A stretch of DNA of 64,000 nt from Bradyrhizobium glycinis (GTDB taxonomy: Bacteria; Pseudomonadota; Alphaproteobacteria; Rhizobiales; Xanthobacteraceae): positions 1 through 64,000 of the forward strand of contig NZ_JACCHQ010000033.1 in NCBI RefSeq assembly GCF_016031655.1, written 5' to 3'. The position numbers were made by a program, and so were the translations under genes. The notes under the pieces are model-generated. The model was not told the DNA's origin and did not search any database. It saw only the letters and a list, made by a program, of their open reading frames with translations. Numbering within the stretch: the first letter of the stretch is position 1; the number at the start of each line of letters is the position of its first letter. This document shows, in pieces, positions 45,538 to 55,580 of this stretch.

Positions 45538-48201
45538 ATGGGCGCATCGATCCGATGGACCGCGCGAACACGCGCGTTGTTCCGCCGTTGGCGCGGGGCG
45601 CCGCTGACGTGGCTGATCGTCGGCGGCTTCGTGCTGATGCTGGCGACCGCCATTGGCACCGCGCTCACCGTCGACCGCTTCCGGCAAAACGCCATCGAGA
45701 GCGGCCGCGACAGCCTGGAAAACGCCGTCCGCATGCTCGCCCGGCATTTCGACCGTCAGTTCGAGGACTTTGCGGTGCTGCAGAAGAGCATCATCGCCGA
45801 GCTCGAGAGCCACGGCATCGAGTCCGCCGAAATCTTCCGCAGCGAGATGGGCACGCTCGCCGTGCACGAGGTGCTGCGCGCGAAAGCCAGCGGCTGGTCC
45901 GACGTCGCCGGTGCCAATGTGTTCGATTCCAGGGGCGTGCTGATCAACTCGTCGCGGCAATGGCCGGTCGCCGATATCTCGATCGCCGATCGCGGCTATT
46001 TCAACCGTCTCAAGGACGATCCGGCCGCGCAAGAGGAAGTGGAGGTCGTGCCCGGCCGGCTCGGCAACGGACCGGCGATCGTGTTCGCGCGGCGCGTCTC
46101 CGGCCCGCACGGCGAGTTCCTCGGGCTGGTTTCGCGCGCGATCACGCCCGAGCAGCTCGAATCCTTCTTCGCCTCGACCGGGCTCGGCGAGGATTCCTCG
46201 ATCGCGATGCACCACCAGAACGGCCAGCTGCTTGCGCGCATTCCGCATGTCGAGGCGATGATCGGGCAGAACTTCCGCAACGGCACGCCCGAGCAGATAG
46301 CGGTGTTCGAGCGCACCTTTGTTACCACCCAGCTCGCAAGCCCTATCGACGGCAAGGACCGCATCGTCGCCTCGCGCCTGCTCACCGGCGAGCCGCTGGT
46401 CGTGGTCGCGACCAAGTCGCTTGATGCGACGCTGGCGACTTGGCGAACGCAGACGAAATTCTTCGTCACCATTGCCGCACTGTCGATCGGCCTGTTGGTG
46501 CTCACGCTGTTTCTGATCTTCCGCCAGGTGACGCACCGCCTGTCGCTCGAGAAGCAGCGGCTCGACACCGCGATGAACACGATGACGCAGGGCCTGTTGA
46601 TGTTCGATCAGGACGAGCGGCTGATCGTCTGCAACCGCCGCTACATCGACATGTACGGGCTCTCGACCGCTGTGGTGAAGCCCGGCGCCCACTTCCGCGA
46701 CGTGATCCGGCACCGCCGGGACACCGGCTCGTTCGAGGGCGACGTCGAGGCCTATTGCGACGACATCCTGAGCAATGTCGACCGCACCAAGAGCGCGATC
46801 GTCGAAACCGCCGACGGCCGCCTGATCGAGATCAAGAACCAGCCGGCCGCTGCCGGCGGCTGGCTCGCCACCCATGACGACGTCACCGAGCGCATCCGCG
46901 CCGACGAGCGCATCGCCCATCTGGCGCATTACGACGCGCTCACTGATCTGCCCAACCGCGTGCTGCTGCGCGGGCATCTGGAACGCCGCGTCGCCGAGCT
47001 CGCCCAGGGCAAGCCGTTCGCGATCCTCTATATCGACGTCGACGAGTTCAAGGGCGTCAACGATTCGCTCGGACACGAGGTCGGCGACGAATTGCTGCGC
47101 CAAGTGGCGAACCGCCTGCGCGCCTGCGTCAGCGGCAACGACATGGTCGCGCGGCTGGGCGGCGACGAATTCGCCATCGTCAAGGCCGGCACCTCCGATC
47201 CGGCCGAACTGACGGCGCTTGCGGAAACCATCCTCAAAGCGTTGCACGCACCGGTGGATTGCAGGGGGCACGAGGTTCCGACCGATGTGAGCATCGGCAT
47301 CGCGATCGCGCCCGACCATGGCGACAATCTCGACGATCTGTTCAAGCGCGCCGATCTGGCGATGTATGCGGCGAAGTCGGACGGCCGCCGCACCTTCCGT
47401 CTCTTCGTCCCCGAATACGATGCCAAGGTGCGCCAGCGCCGCCAGCTCGAGCTCGATCTGCGCCAGGCGCTCGCGCGCGGCGAGTTCGAGGTGCACTACC
47501 AGCCGCTGGTCGATCTCACCGCCAATGTCGTCACCGGCTGCGAGGCGTTGCTGCGCTGGCGCCATCCCGAGCGCGGCATGGTTTCGCCGGCGGAGTTCAT
47601 CCCGGTCGCCGAAGACACCGGCCTGATCGGCGAGATCGGCGAATGGGTGCTGAAGCAGGCCTGCGTTGAGGCCGCCTCGTGGCCGGGACGGATTCACATC
47701 GCGGTCAACGTATCGCCGGTCCAGTTCCGCTCGCGCACGCTGGCGCTCAAGGTCGCCGCCGCGCTGGCGGAGTCCGGGCTCACGCCGGGGCGGCTCGAGC
47801 TCGAGATCACCGAGACGGTGCTGATCCGCGACGACGAGGAAGCACTGGCGATCCTGCAGCAGCTGCGCGAGCTCGGCGTGCGCATCGCGCTCGACGATTT
47901 CGGCACCGGCTATTCCTCGCTGAGCTATCTGCACCGCTTCCCGTTCGACAAGATCAAGATCGATCGCAGCTTCATCAGCGACATCGGCGAGCCCGAGGAT
48001 TCCTCGCCGATCGTGCAGGCCGTGGTGCACATGGCCGCCGCGCGCCACATGGCGACGACGGCCGAAGGCGTCGAGACCGAAGCCCAGCGCGAGGTGCTGC
48101 GCCAGCTCGGCTGCAGCCAGATGCAGGGCTGGCTGTTCAGCCCGGCGGTGCCGGCGGCGAAGCTGAAGCAGCTGCTGGCGGCGCAGGCGGTCGCGGCCTA
48201 G
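45538..48201 (+). CDS. GGDEF-EAL bifunctional c-di-GMP protein with Cache sensor and PAS
   Basis: 887 residues from ATG 45538 with GGGAGGG upstream. TM1 (LIVGGFVLMLATAIGTALTV), periplasmic Cache domain (about 45-300), TM2 (FFVTIAALSIGLLVLTLFLIF), PAS-like domain (about 340-450), GGDEF (about 455-620) with an intact RLGGDEFAI, and EAL (about 630-880) with CEALLRWRHP, NVSP, LEITETVL, DDFGTGYSSL, KIDRSF and EGVET. Both catalytic motifs look complete. The product-inhibition I-site reads SGND in place of RxxD, so feedback control may be lost. Net activity cannot be predicted. Confidence 0.95.
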   Translation: MGASIRWTARTRALFRRWRGAPLTWLIVGGFVLMLATAIGTALTVDRFRQNAIESGRDSLENAVRMLARHFDRQFEDFAVLQKSIIAELESHGIESAEIFRSEMGTLAVHEVLRAKASGWSDVAGANVFDSRGVLINSSRQWPVADISIADRGYFNRLKDDPAAQEEVEVVPGRLGNGPAIVFARRVSGPHGEFLGLVSRAITPEQLESFFASTGLGEDSSIAMHHQNGQLLARIPHVEAMIGQNFRNGTPEQIAVFERTFVTTQLASPIDGKDRIVASRLLTGEPLVVVATKSLDATLATWRTQTKFFVTIAALSIGLLVLTLFLIFRQVTHRLSLEKQRLDTAMNTMTQGLLMFDQDERLIVCNRRYIDMYGLSTAVVKPGAHFRDVIRHRRDTGSFEGDVEAYCDDILSNVDRTKSAIVETADGRLIEIKNQPAAAGGWLATHDDVTERIRADERIAHLAHYDALTDLPNRVLLRGHLERRVAELAQGKPFAILYIDVDEFKGVNDSLGHEVGDELLRQVANRLRACVSGNDMVARLGGDEFAIVKAGTSDPAELTALAETILKALHAPVDCRGHEVPTDVSIGIAIAPDHGDNLDDLFKRADLAMYAAKSDGRRTFRLFVPEYDAKVRQRRQLELDLRQALARGEFEVHYQPLVDLTANVVTGCEALLRWRHPERGMVSPAEFIPVAEDTGLIGEIGEWVLKQACVEAASWPGRIHIAVNVSPVQFRSRTLALKVAAALAESGLTPGRLELEITETVLIRDDEEALAILQQLRELGVRIALDDFGTGYSSLSYLHRFPFDKIKIDRSFISDIGEPEDSSPIVQAVVHMAAARHMATTAEGVETEAQREVLRQLGCSQMQGWLFSPAVPAAKLKQLLAAQAVAA

Positions 48202-48515
48202 CGGGCGACGCCACGTCTGGCCCGGATGTCCGCTTCGAGGAAAGCGGCGTCGCTGAGTGTTTGGTTCGAGGTCGTGCGGCGATTTGACAATCAGCGACTG
48301 ACAGCTATCAATTCATTGAATTCTGCGCACTTGGCTCGTCGAAGTGGTGAGCCGCCGATCCGCCTCATTTTCGGGACGCGGGCAAGAAACGCTCCAAATG
48401 CCGATGATTTGCCTCCATTGGCCGCCGTAACGAAGAGTCGCATCGAGTCCCCATCCAAGCGCAAACCACAGGCATTTCTGAACCGCTTAGCGCAATTTGA
48501 ACCAGGGATTTCTGC
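48202..48515. other. Intergenic region before the SAM-cyclase gene
   Basis: About 314 bases without a supportable gene. It is less GC-rich than its flanks and must carry the promoter of the SAM-cyclase gene. No hairpin or repeat stands out. Confidence 0.5.
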
Positions 48516-51500
48516 ATGCCGAATGATGAGTCGAGGGCGGGGACTGAGCGTCTGAGACACTGGCTTGAAAGCGTTGGGCTCAGCCAATACACGGACCTCT
48601 TCATCCGCCGCCGCATCGAGCTCGACGTCCTGTCCCACCTGACCGAGTCGGATCTGGCACAGATTGGACTGCCGCTCGGAGACCGCAAGCGGCTTCAGCG
48701 TGCAATAGCGTCCCTTTCCGGAATGGGCGCGCCAGCGACGGGCCACACATTGCCCGGTACGGCAATCGTTGCGGAACGTCGCCAACTCACCACGATGTTC
48801 TGCGACATGGTCGATTCCACCGCGCTCTCCGCGCAGTTCGATCCCGAGGACCTGCGCGACATGATCGCGAGCTTTCGCGAAACTTGCGTGCGCGTGGTCA
48901 AACATTATGAAGGATTTGCCGCCCGCTTCGTCGGCGACGGCATCCTGGTCTATTTCGGCTACCCGAAAGCGCATGAGGACGATGCCGAGCGAGCGGTGCG
49001 GGCTGGTCTCGAGATCGTGCGGACATTGTCGACCACGCCTGCGATCGAGCCGCTGGGTGCGCTTAGCCACGCGCCCGCCGTCCGGATCGGCATCGCGACG
49101 GGACTCGTGGTCGTGGGCGACTTGGTCGGCCAGGGCACCGAGGAGCGCGATTCCGCGGTCGGCGAGACCGTGAATCTGGCGGCGCGATTGCAGGGCCTGG
49201 CGCCGCCGAACGGAGTTGTCATCTCGTCGTCGACGCAGTCGCTGTTGAAGGGAAAGTTCGACTATCGCAATCTCGGGGTCCATGCACTCAAGGGCATAGC
49301 CGGGAGAACACAGGCGTGGCATGTGGTTCGGCCGTCGCGCGTGGAGACCCGCTTTGCCGCGGCCATCGGCTCCCGGCTGACGCCACTCGTCAATCGCGAC
49401 GATGAGATCTCGGTTCTGCTCGACCGCTGGGAACAGGCAAAGGCGGGCGACGGCCAGGTCGTGGTGCTGTTCGGGGAGCCGGGCATTGGCAAGTCGCGCA
49501 TCGTCCAGGAAATCTTCGTGCGGATTGCGGGCGATCGGCACGGGCATGTCTCGTTCCAGTGTTCGCCCTACTACAGTTCGACGGCGTTCCATCCCTTCAT
49601 CGAGCAGCTCAAATTTGCCCTCGGCCTCGACCGCGACGAGGCTTCGGCCTCGTCTCTGGCGAGTCTTGAGCGGACCGTTGCGGCCGCGCATGGCGATATC
49701 GAGCAGGTGACGCCGCTCTTTGCGGCACTGCTGTCGATTCCGACCGGAGCTCGCTATCCTCCGTTCGATCTGTCGCCGCAGCAGCAAAAGGACGCCATCG
49801 TCTCCGCCCTCATCAATCATCTCCTCGGCCTGGCGCGCGATCAGCCGCTGGTGATCGCCTTCGAGGACGCCCATTGGATTGATCCGACATCCCGGGAGGT
49901 CATCGATCTGCTGGTGGAGCGGGTGCAGAACACGCCCATTCTCGTCGTCATCACCTGCCGTTCCGAATTCAAGCCGAGCTGGAGCGCTCACTCTCACATC
50001 ACGACGCTGGTGCTGAACAGGCTGAGCCGGCAGCAGCGGACGACCTTGGTCGAGCGGGTTGCCGGCAGCCGTAAAATGCCGAAGGAAGTCGTCGAGGACA
50101 TCATCGTCAAGACCGACGGCGTGCCGCTGTTCGTCGAGGAGCTGACCAAAGCCGTTCTCGAAAGCGACCTTCTGACCGAGGAACGCGGAAACTATGTGCT
50201 CTCCGGTTCGTGGCGACAGCTGGCAATCCCGGCAACGCTGATGGATTCGCTGATGGCGCGCCTGGATCGGCTGGGCCCGCTCAAGAGGATCGCACAGATC
50301 GGTGCCACCATCGGCCGGCAGTTCTCCTACGAGATGCTGAACGCAGTCGCCTCCGTACCAGCCGACCAGATCGAGGCGGCGCTCGATCGCCTGGAGGAGG
50401 CAGGGTTGATCGTCCAGCTGGGCCATCCGCCGGATGCGCTCTACTCGTTCAAGCACGTGATGATCCAGGATGCAGCGCATGCGAGCCTGTTGCGCAGCGA
50501 AAGGAGGCGGCTCCACGCGCGGATCGCGTCGGTGCTGACTCAGAACTATCCGGAAAAGACCGAGCGCGAGCCGGAGCTTCTCGCCTATCATCTGACCGAA
50601 TCCGACCAAAGCCAGCCGGCGGCAGATTCCTGGATCAAAGCCGGCAGGCACGCCGCAAGGTTGGGAGCCTACCTGGAAGCGATCGGCCATCTGCGCCGCG
50701 GACTGGCGGTCGTCCTGGGCAGTCCCGAGATGCCCGACCGCGATAGAATGGAGCTGGAGCTTCGCATTGCACTGGGTAACGCGCTGATCGCTGCCAAAGG
50801 TTACGGCACACAGGAGGTGGAAGACAATTTTGCCCGAGGCCTCGAGCTCGGACGGCAGCTCAATGATGAAGACAAGGTGCTAGCGGCGATAAGAGGGCTT
50901 TGGATGCACCACTTCATTCGGGCTGACCTGACCAAGGCGCACGGTCTGAGTGCCGCACTCCTGAAATTCGCCAGACAAGAACGTCCGAGCGCGTTGCTGT
51001 CGAAGCAGACCCTGTACCTCGTGGAAGCCCATAGGTCGACCGCGGCGACCATGCTTTACCGCGGACGATTTCTAGCGGCGCAACATCATCTTCGTCGCTC
51101 CATCCAACTCGATGATCCGGCTCTGCATCGCGGTTCGGCGGAAAGGCTCCTCAATCCAGGTGTCATGTCGACGTCGTACCTCGGATACCTGCTATGGTTC
51201 CTGGGGCAGCCCGACACCGCGCGGCAGCACAGCGAGCAGGCGATTTCCGATGCCGAGCAAATGCGCCATCCTTTTACGCTGGCATTCGCGCAGGTGTTTG
51301 GCGCATACCTTTGTCAGCATCTGCGCGACGTCCCGGGCACCAGAGATTATGCCAGCCGCGCGATGACCATTTCATCGCAACACGGCTTTTTGCATTGGAA
51401 GCAACAGGCGGCCATTCTGCATGGATGGGCGCTGACTGAGCTCGGGGACATGGATGCAGGTCTGAGCGAGATGCGCGCGGGCGTCGAGGGTTATGAGGCG

Positions 51501-51962
51501 CAGGATTCCTGGCTCGCCAGTTGCTGGTTCAGATGCCTCCTCGCGCAAGGCTATGCGAGGGCCGGTCTGTCGGAAGCGGCCTTGCGCGCGCTCGATGGTG
51601 CCTTGGCGGTCGCGAAGAGGACGGGCGATCACTTCTATCTGGCGGAGATCTACCGCCTGCAAGGGGAGTCCATCCGGGCCCATGCCGGACCAGCGGCCGA
51701 GTCTGAGGAATTGTTCGTGCAGTCGCTGGAGGTCGCGCGCGGACAGAGTGCCCGCTCGTGGGAGCTGCGGACAGCCGTCAGCCTGGCCCGCCTCTGGCGA
51801 GATTCCGACAAGCATGAGCAGGCGGCCGAGCTGCTTGTGCCTGTCGTCGGCAGGCTCCGTGAAGGGCTCTTCACGCCGGACGTGAAAGAAGCCATCGCGC
51901 TCGCAAATGAGCTCCAACAAAAACGCTCGACGATAGAAACGTCCTCTCGGTCCGTTTCCTGA
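48516..51962 (+). CDS. SAM domain-cyclase-ATPase-TPR signalling protein
   Basis: 1148 residues from ATG 48516. Order: SAM domain (about 10-70, LRHWLESVGLSQYTDLFIRRRIELDVL), class III cyclase domain (about 85-265) with metal Asp in TTMFCDMVDSTALS and ARFVGDGILVYFG, a STAND-like ATPase (about 290-620) with Walker A LFGEPGIGKSR and Walker B VIAFEDAHWID, then TPR-like helices (about 700-1130). This is the layout of soluble adenylyl-cyclase-like proteins, many found in Bradyrhizobium. It has no membrane segment. Codon and base composition are slightly less GC-rich than neighbours. The ligand and product are unknown. Confidence 0.92.
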   Translation: MPNDESRAGTERLRHWLESVGLSQYTDLFIRRRIELDVLSHLTESDLAQIGLPLGDRKRLQRAIASLSGMGAPATGHTLPGTAIVAERRQLTTMFCDMVDSTALSAQFDPEDLRDMIASFRETCVRVVKHYEGFAARFVGDGILVYFGYPKAHEDDAERAVRAGLEIVRTLSTTPAIEPLGALSHAPAVRIGIATGLVVVGDLVGQGTEERDSAVGETVNLAARLQGLAPPNGVVISSSTQSLLKGKFDYRNLGVHALKGIAGRTQAWHVVRPSRVETRFAAAIGSRLTPLVNRDDEISVLLDRWEQAKAGDGQVVVLFGEPGIGKSRIVQEIFVRIAGDRHGHVSFQCSPYYSSTAFHPFIEQLKFALGLDRDEASASSLASLERTVAAAHGDIEQVTPLFAALLSIPTGARYPPFDLSPQQQKDAIVSALINHLLGLARDQPLVIAFEDAHWIDPTSREVIDLLVERVQNTPILVVITCRSEFKPSWSAHSHITTLVLNRLSRQQRTTLVERVAGSRKMPKEVVEDIIVKTDGVPLFVEELTKAVLESDLLTEERGNYVLSGSWRQLAIPATLMDSLMARLDRLGPLKRIAQIGATIGRQFSYEMLNAVASVPADQIEAALDRLEEAGLIVQLGHPPDALYSFKHVMIQDAAHASLLRSERRRLHARIASVLTQNYPEKTEREPELLAYHLTESDQSQPAADSWIKAGRHAARLGAYLEAIGHLRRGLAVVLGSPEMPDRDRMELELRIALGNALIAAKGYGTQEVEDNFARGLELGRQLNDEDKVLAAIRGLWMHHFIRADLTKAHGLSAALLKFARQERPSALLSKQTLYLVEAHRSTAATMLYRGRFLAAQHHLRRSIQLDDPALHRGSAERLLNPGVMSTSYLGYLLWFLGQPDTARQHSEQAISDAEQMRHPFTLAFAQVFGAYLCQHLRDVPGTRDYASRAMTISSQHGFLHWKQQAAILHGWALTELGDMDAGLSEMRAGVEGYEAQDSWLASCWFRCLLAQGYARAGLSEAALRALDGALAVAKRTGDHFYLAEIYRLQGESIRAHAGPAAESEELFVQSLEVARGQSARSWELRTAVSLARLWRDSDKHEQAAELLVPVVGRLREGLFTPDVKEAIALANELQQKRSTIETSSRSVS

Positions 51963-52163
51963 ACAGGCCAACAACTTAGCCACACCTCGCCGCGTTATCC
52001 AGCAGCAGCCGCGCGCCTGTTGCTCGGACCACAGGTAGCGCGACACCCGGGCTGCTGGCGGTGCAAGCGAAGCGAACGCGGCCGGCGGCTGCATCATGCC
52101 CATGCCAGTCGCCCCCTCCGGGAGGCAACCGCTTGCGCCGTGCAAGCTAGGCCCGGAGCATGT

Positions 52164-54344
52164 TCAATTCGATCCGACGGTGCCAGTGACCGGCATCGAC
52201 ATGCGGCAGCGCACGCCGCCGGGTTCGAAGGCGAGATCGAACTCGCCGCCGAGATCCGCCTCGACACAGCGCTCCATCAGCCGCGTGCCGAAGCCACGGC
52301 GCATCGGCGGCGTGACTTTCGGCCCGCCGGATTCCACCCATTCGTAATCGAGAATGGTGCCGTGCCCGGCATTCCGCAGGCTCCATCGCATCGAGAGCGT
52401 CCCATCCGGCGCTGACAAGGCACCGTACTTGGTCGCATTGGTCAGGAGCTCGTTGAGAACCATTGTGAAACTGAGCGCCGAGCGCGCATTGAGCGCGACG
52501 GTCGGACCTTCCATCGTGATCCGGCCATCCTCTGCCACCGCTGCCGTGATGTCCTCGACGAGCCGCTGGAGCGGAGCGTCCTGCCATTTGCGCTCGGTCA
52601 AGAGATCATGCGCACGGGAGAGCGCCAGCAACCGTCCTACGAAGATTCGCTTGAAATCGTCCAGGCTGTCAGTATGGCGCGCGGTCTGGCTGGCGAGCGA
52701 TTGTACCGTGGCCAAGGTATTCTTGACGCGGTGATTGAGTTCGTCAATCAGGAGCGTCTGCGCCGCTTCCGCTCGCTTGCGTTCGGTGATGTCGACCAGC
52801 ATGTTGACCGCACCGATCATGCTGCCTTCGGAATCGAAGAGCGGCGTCGGATAGGGAATGAACGGCACGCGCGTGCCGTCCGGGCGCTCCGCGACAGCCT
52901 CCATGCCGCGCACGGGCCGCCCTTCCCGCAGCGCGATCGCCATCGGACATTGGTCGTGCGGCAGAGGCGTGCCGTCGGGCCAATACAGCCTCCAGGTCAC
53001 GCACCATTCGTCGCCGGGCAACGGCGTCCGCCCGGCCATCTCGACGGCGGTCTTGTTGTAGAAGGTGATGCGACCGTTTGCGTCGGTGGTGTAGACCGCT
53101 GCGGGCAGTGCCTCGAGCAGATCGCGCATATGCTGCTCGCTCTCGCGGATTCGATCCTGCAATCGCTTGGCTTCGGTGACGTCGTGACTGACACGAACCC
53201 CGTAACGGAAGCGTCCCGCGCTGTCCCTGACTGAGGAGCTGAAAATCTCGAGATAGCGCACGCTGCCGTCGGGGCGCAGGGCGCGCTTGTAGTAGGAGTA
53301 GCTCGGAATCTCGCCCCGCACCTGCTGCTCATAGAGGGCAAGATCCGCGGCGCAATCGTCGGGATGAGTGTAGTCGGAAAAGCTCATCGCCAGCAGCTCT
53401 TCACGGGATCGCCCGGTGATCTCGCTCAGGTAATCGTTGACCCGGAGCAGCCGCCCATGCTCATCGGCCTCGGCGATGCCGACCTTGGCGGCTTGGTAGG
53501 TTGCAGCGAGGCGAGTCTCGCTCGCCTCACGCGCCAGCTCGGCCACGCGCAGCTCGGTGACGTCAGTGGTAAAGCAGCGGGTGCTGACGAACTTACCGTC
53601 CTCGACACGACTGTTGGAGGTGATCAGCACGTGCTTGATCGAACCGTCCTTCGCGCGCAGGCGGGCGGGATAGCGGTCCAGCCTTTCGCCACAGGACAGC
53701 CGGTGAAGAATGTCGCCGATGACGGGGGCGTCTGCGTGAAATTCGGCCACGTGATGGCCGATATATTCTTCGGCGCTGTAGCCCAGCAGATCGAGCTCCG
53801 CCTGATTGGCGCGGCGAATGATGCCATCGCCGCCCACGATGTGGAGCCCCACCGCGCTGTTCTCGAAGAAGTCCTCGAGATCCTTGGTCTTTGCGTGAAC
53901 CTCTTGTTCGATCTTCTTGCGATCTGAAACGTCCTGAAAGCAGTTGATTGCGCCCTGGATGCGGCCGGCGTGATCCCGCAGCGGGCGGATGTTCACGAGC
54001 GCGGTGATCCGCGAGCCGTCGGGTCGTTCGATCATGACCTCCGTGTTGCGCGTGGGGAGCCCGAGCCGGATCGCCGTGGCCATCGGGCAATCGGAATGCG
54101 GAAGGTGGGTACCGTCCATGTTGTAGAGATAGTGCGACCCGCAGAACTTCTCGACGGAGCCAAGCTCAGGAGTTCTGCCCCACACCTCCGCGGCTTCGCG
54201 GTTGTAGGTCACGATCCAGCCTTCGCTATCGCAGACATAGACCGCGCCCGGAATGGCCTCGAGCGCACCCGGAGCCGCCGCCACCAGGGCCTCGAATTCG
54301 GTCAGCTTGCGGGCAGAAAGCGGAAATTCCTCGACATTCGACAT
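52164..54344 (-). CDS. Multi-PAS HWE-family sensor histidine kinase
   Basis: 726 residues from ATG 54344, soluble. Four PAS domains (about 20-135, 150-265, 280-400, 405-520); the first and fourth are alike, sharing PH..CPMA and ERPDG.R patches, suggesting duplication. The kinase core (about 525-720) has the HWE phosphoacceptor LIDELNHRVKNTLATVQSLA, the N box MVLNELLTNATKYGAL and the WxE-type YEWVESGGP. HWE kinases often feed response regulators of general stress or light responses. No partner regulator is adjacent. The ligands of the PAS domains are unknown. Confidence 0.93.
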   Translation of the reverse strand: MSNVEEFPLSARKLTEFEALVAAAPGALEAIPGAVYVCDSEGWIVTYNREAAEVWGRTPELGSVEKFCGSHYLYNMDGTHLPHSDCPMATAIRLGLPTRNTEVMIERPDGSRITALVNIRPLRDHAGRIQGAINCFQDVSDRKKIEQEVHAKTKDLEDFFENSAVGLHIVGGDGIIRRANQAELDLLGYSAEEYIGHHVAEFHADAPVIGDILHRLSCGERLDRYPARLRAKDGSIKHVLITSNSRVEDGKFVSTRCFTTDVTELRVAELAREASETRLAATYQAAKVGIAEADEHGRLLRVNDYLSEITGRSREELLAMSFSDYTHPDDCAADLALYEQQVRGEIPSYSYYKRALRPDGSVRYLEIFSSSVRDSAGRFRYGVRVSHDVTEAKRLQDRIRESEQHMRDLLEALPAAVYTTDANGRITFYNKTAVEMAGRTPLPGDEWCVTWRLYWPDGTPLPHDQCPMAIALREGRPVRGMEAVAERPDGTRVPFIPYPTPLFDSEGSMIGAVNMLVDITERKRAEAAQTLLIDELNHRVKNTLATVQSLASQTARHTDSLDDFKRIFVGRLLALSRAHDLLTERKWQDAPLQRLVEDITAAVAEDGRITMEGPTVALNARSALSFTMVLNELLTNATKYGALSAPDGTLSMRWSLRNAGHGTILDYEWVESGGPKVTPPMRRGFGTRLMERCVEADLGGEFDLAFEPGGVRCRMSMPVTGTVGSN

Positions 54345-54645
54345 ACTTAGCCCCGACGTGCCGCAGGCGGGCGCCTACGCGATGGGATTGAACGCTTGGA
54401 AGCCCCGAGCGTTCCGAGGCCCGCCAACCGCTCGTTGAGAAGCGCCCGCGACACGGCGCTTCGACGGTCGGGCCTGCCCCCGGCGGGAAAGATAGGATCA
54501 AACCTCGCGCCGTGCGGTTATCGCCTCGCTGAGACGGTCGGGAAACTCCGGCCGACGGGCCCTGGTCGACATTGCATCACGCGCACCGCGGGCGGCTCAT
54601 CGCCGGCGCTGTGGCGCGCGCGTGCGTGCAACGAAGCGAGGTGAC
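54345..54645. other. Intergenic region between HWE kinase and small exported protein
   Basis: About 301 bases without a convincing gene, holding the divergent promoters of the kinase and the small exported protein. I saw no repeat or clear operator. Confidence 0.45.
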
Positions 54646-55005
54646 ATGGCGATCCCGGCGTTCAGAACGATCCCTCTCGTCGCGGTTGCGGCCCTGATCG
54701 GGCTCGCCGCGGAGGCCCGCGACGACGGGCGCTACGCGAACTCCCCGCTCAAGGGCTGGTTCGAGAGCCTGCAAAGCAAGGGTGGCGGTCCCTGTTGTGC
54801 CGACGCCGACGGCACCGCGCTCGACGACGTCGACTGGGAGACGCGGGACGGACATTACCGGGTGCGGCTCCTCGGCAACTGGGTCGAGGTGCCCGACGAC
54901 ACTGTGATCACCGAGCCCAACCGCGCCGAGCGCACCATGGTCTGGCCTTACTACGTCAACGGCCGTCCCAAGATCCGCTGCTTCATGCCTGGCAGCATGA
55001 CGTGA
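54646..55005 (+). CDS. Small exported protein with vicinal cysteines
   Basis: 119 residues from ATG 54646 with GAGG upstream. A signal peptide (TIPLVAVAALIGLAAEA) is followed by a mature protein with DGRYANSPLKGWFESLQSKGGGPCCADADG in outline, a vicinal Cys pair, and a third Cys near the C-terminus (KIRCFMPG). No domain is named, but the sequence looks like a conserved rhizobial secreted protein. The mature part contains many Trp, Asp and Arg. Function unknown. Confidence 0.82.
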   Translation: MAIPAFRTIPLVAVAALIGLAAEARDDGRYANSPLKGWFESLQSKGGGPCCADADGTALDDVDWETRDGHYRVRLLGNWVEVPDDTVITEPNRAERTMVWPYYVNGRPKIRCFMPGSMT

Positions 55006-55035
55006 TCCGGAACAAGCTCGGCAAGGCCGAAGAGC

Positions 55036-55158
55036 TCACATCGATTGTCGGGCCGCCCGCACTTCGGCGAATTCGGCGTCGGGGTGGCTGACGATGGTGG
55101 CGACCATGATGCCGCTGATGATCAGCGACCAAGCGGTGTTCCAATAGATCCAAAACAC
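55036..55158 (-). CDS. 40-residue single-pass membrane protein
   Basis: A very small gene from GTG 55158 with GGGAGG seven bases upstream, a strong site. The product starts VFWIYWNTAWSLIISGIMVA, a Trp-rich single membrane helix, and ends in a short charged tail. Convergent with the small exported protein gene. Too short for family recognition; the ribosome site and amphipathic layout support it. Confidence 0.6.
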   Translation of the reverse strand: MFWIYWNTAWSLIISGIMVATIVSHPDAEFAEVRAARQSM

Positions 55159-55255
55159 GAGCCAGCCTCCCTGTCCCTCTCTCACGTCCCGAGCTAACGG
55201 CAGAGGATGCCGCCGTTCCCGGCGCGAGGCCTGCCGCGAGGGCGGCGGCAAGGTA

Positions 55256-55432
55256 CTATTTTGGTTTGGTCGGCGGCGCCGCCCGATCGGTTTGGCCGGT
55301 GTGGCGCTTTGCCACGACGTCCGTGTCGCGCTCGCCCTCGTACGGGCGCGGCGGAAGCTTGGGCTGGCCGGCTTGACCGCCATGCTTGCCGCCCATGTCG
55401 GGCTTGCCTTCGAGGTCGTTTGCGCGGGACAT
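55256..55432 (-). CDS. 58-residue hydrophilic small protein (candidate)
   Basis: ATG 55432 to TAG 55256 encodes a Gly/Pro/Lys/Asp-rich soluble peptide (MSRANDLEGKPDMGGKHGG at its start) with GC-rich third codon positions as in real genes here. Probably disordered. The ribosome-binding site is weak, so confidence is moderate. It lies 98 bases upstream of the 40-residue membrane protein on the same strand and could be co-transcribed. Confidence 0.5.
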   Translation of the reverse strand: MSRANDLEGKPDMGGKHGGQAGQPKLPPRPYEGERDTDVVAKRHTGQTDRAAPPTKPK

Positions 55433-55580
55433 GCCGGTTCAATGCGTTCGCAGGGCATTGGTTCGCGACAGCATCGGCCGTTTTCGCCCTGTGAACGGCC
55501 TCATAGAACCGCCGCTCTTTGCGGTGCAGGATCGCTGACGCGGCCCTTGGCCTCGCGGCTTGCACCGATGGATTGGCCTG

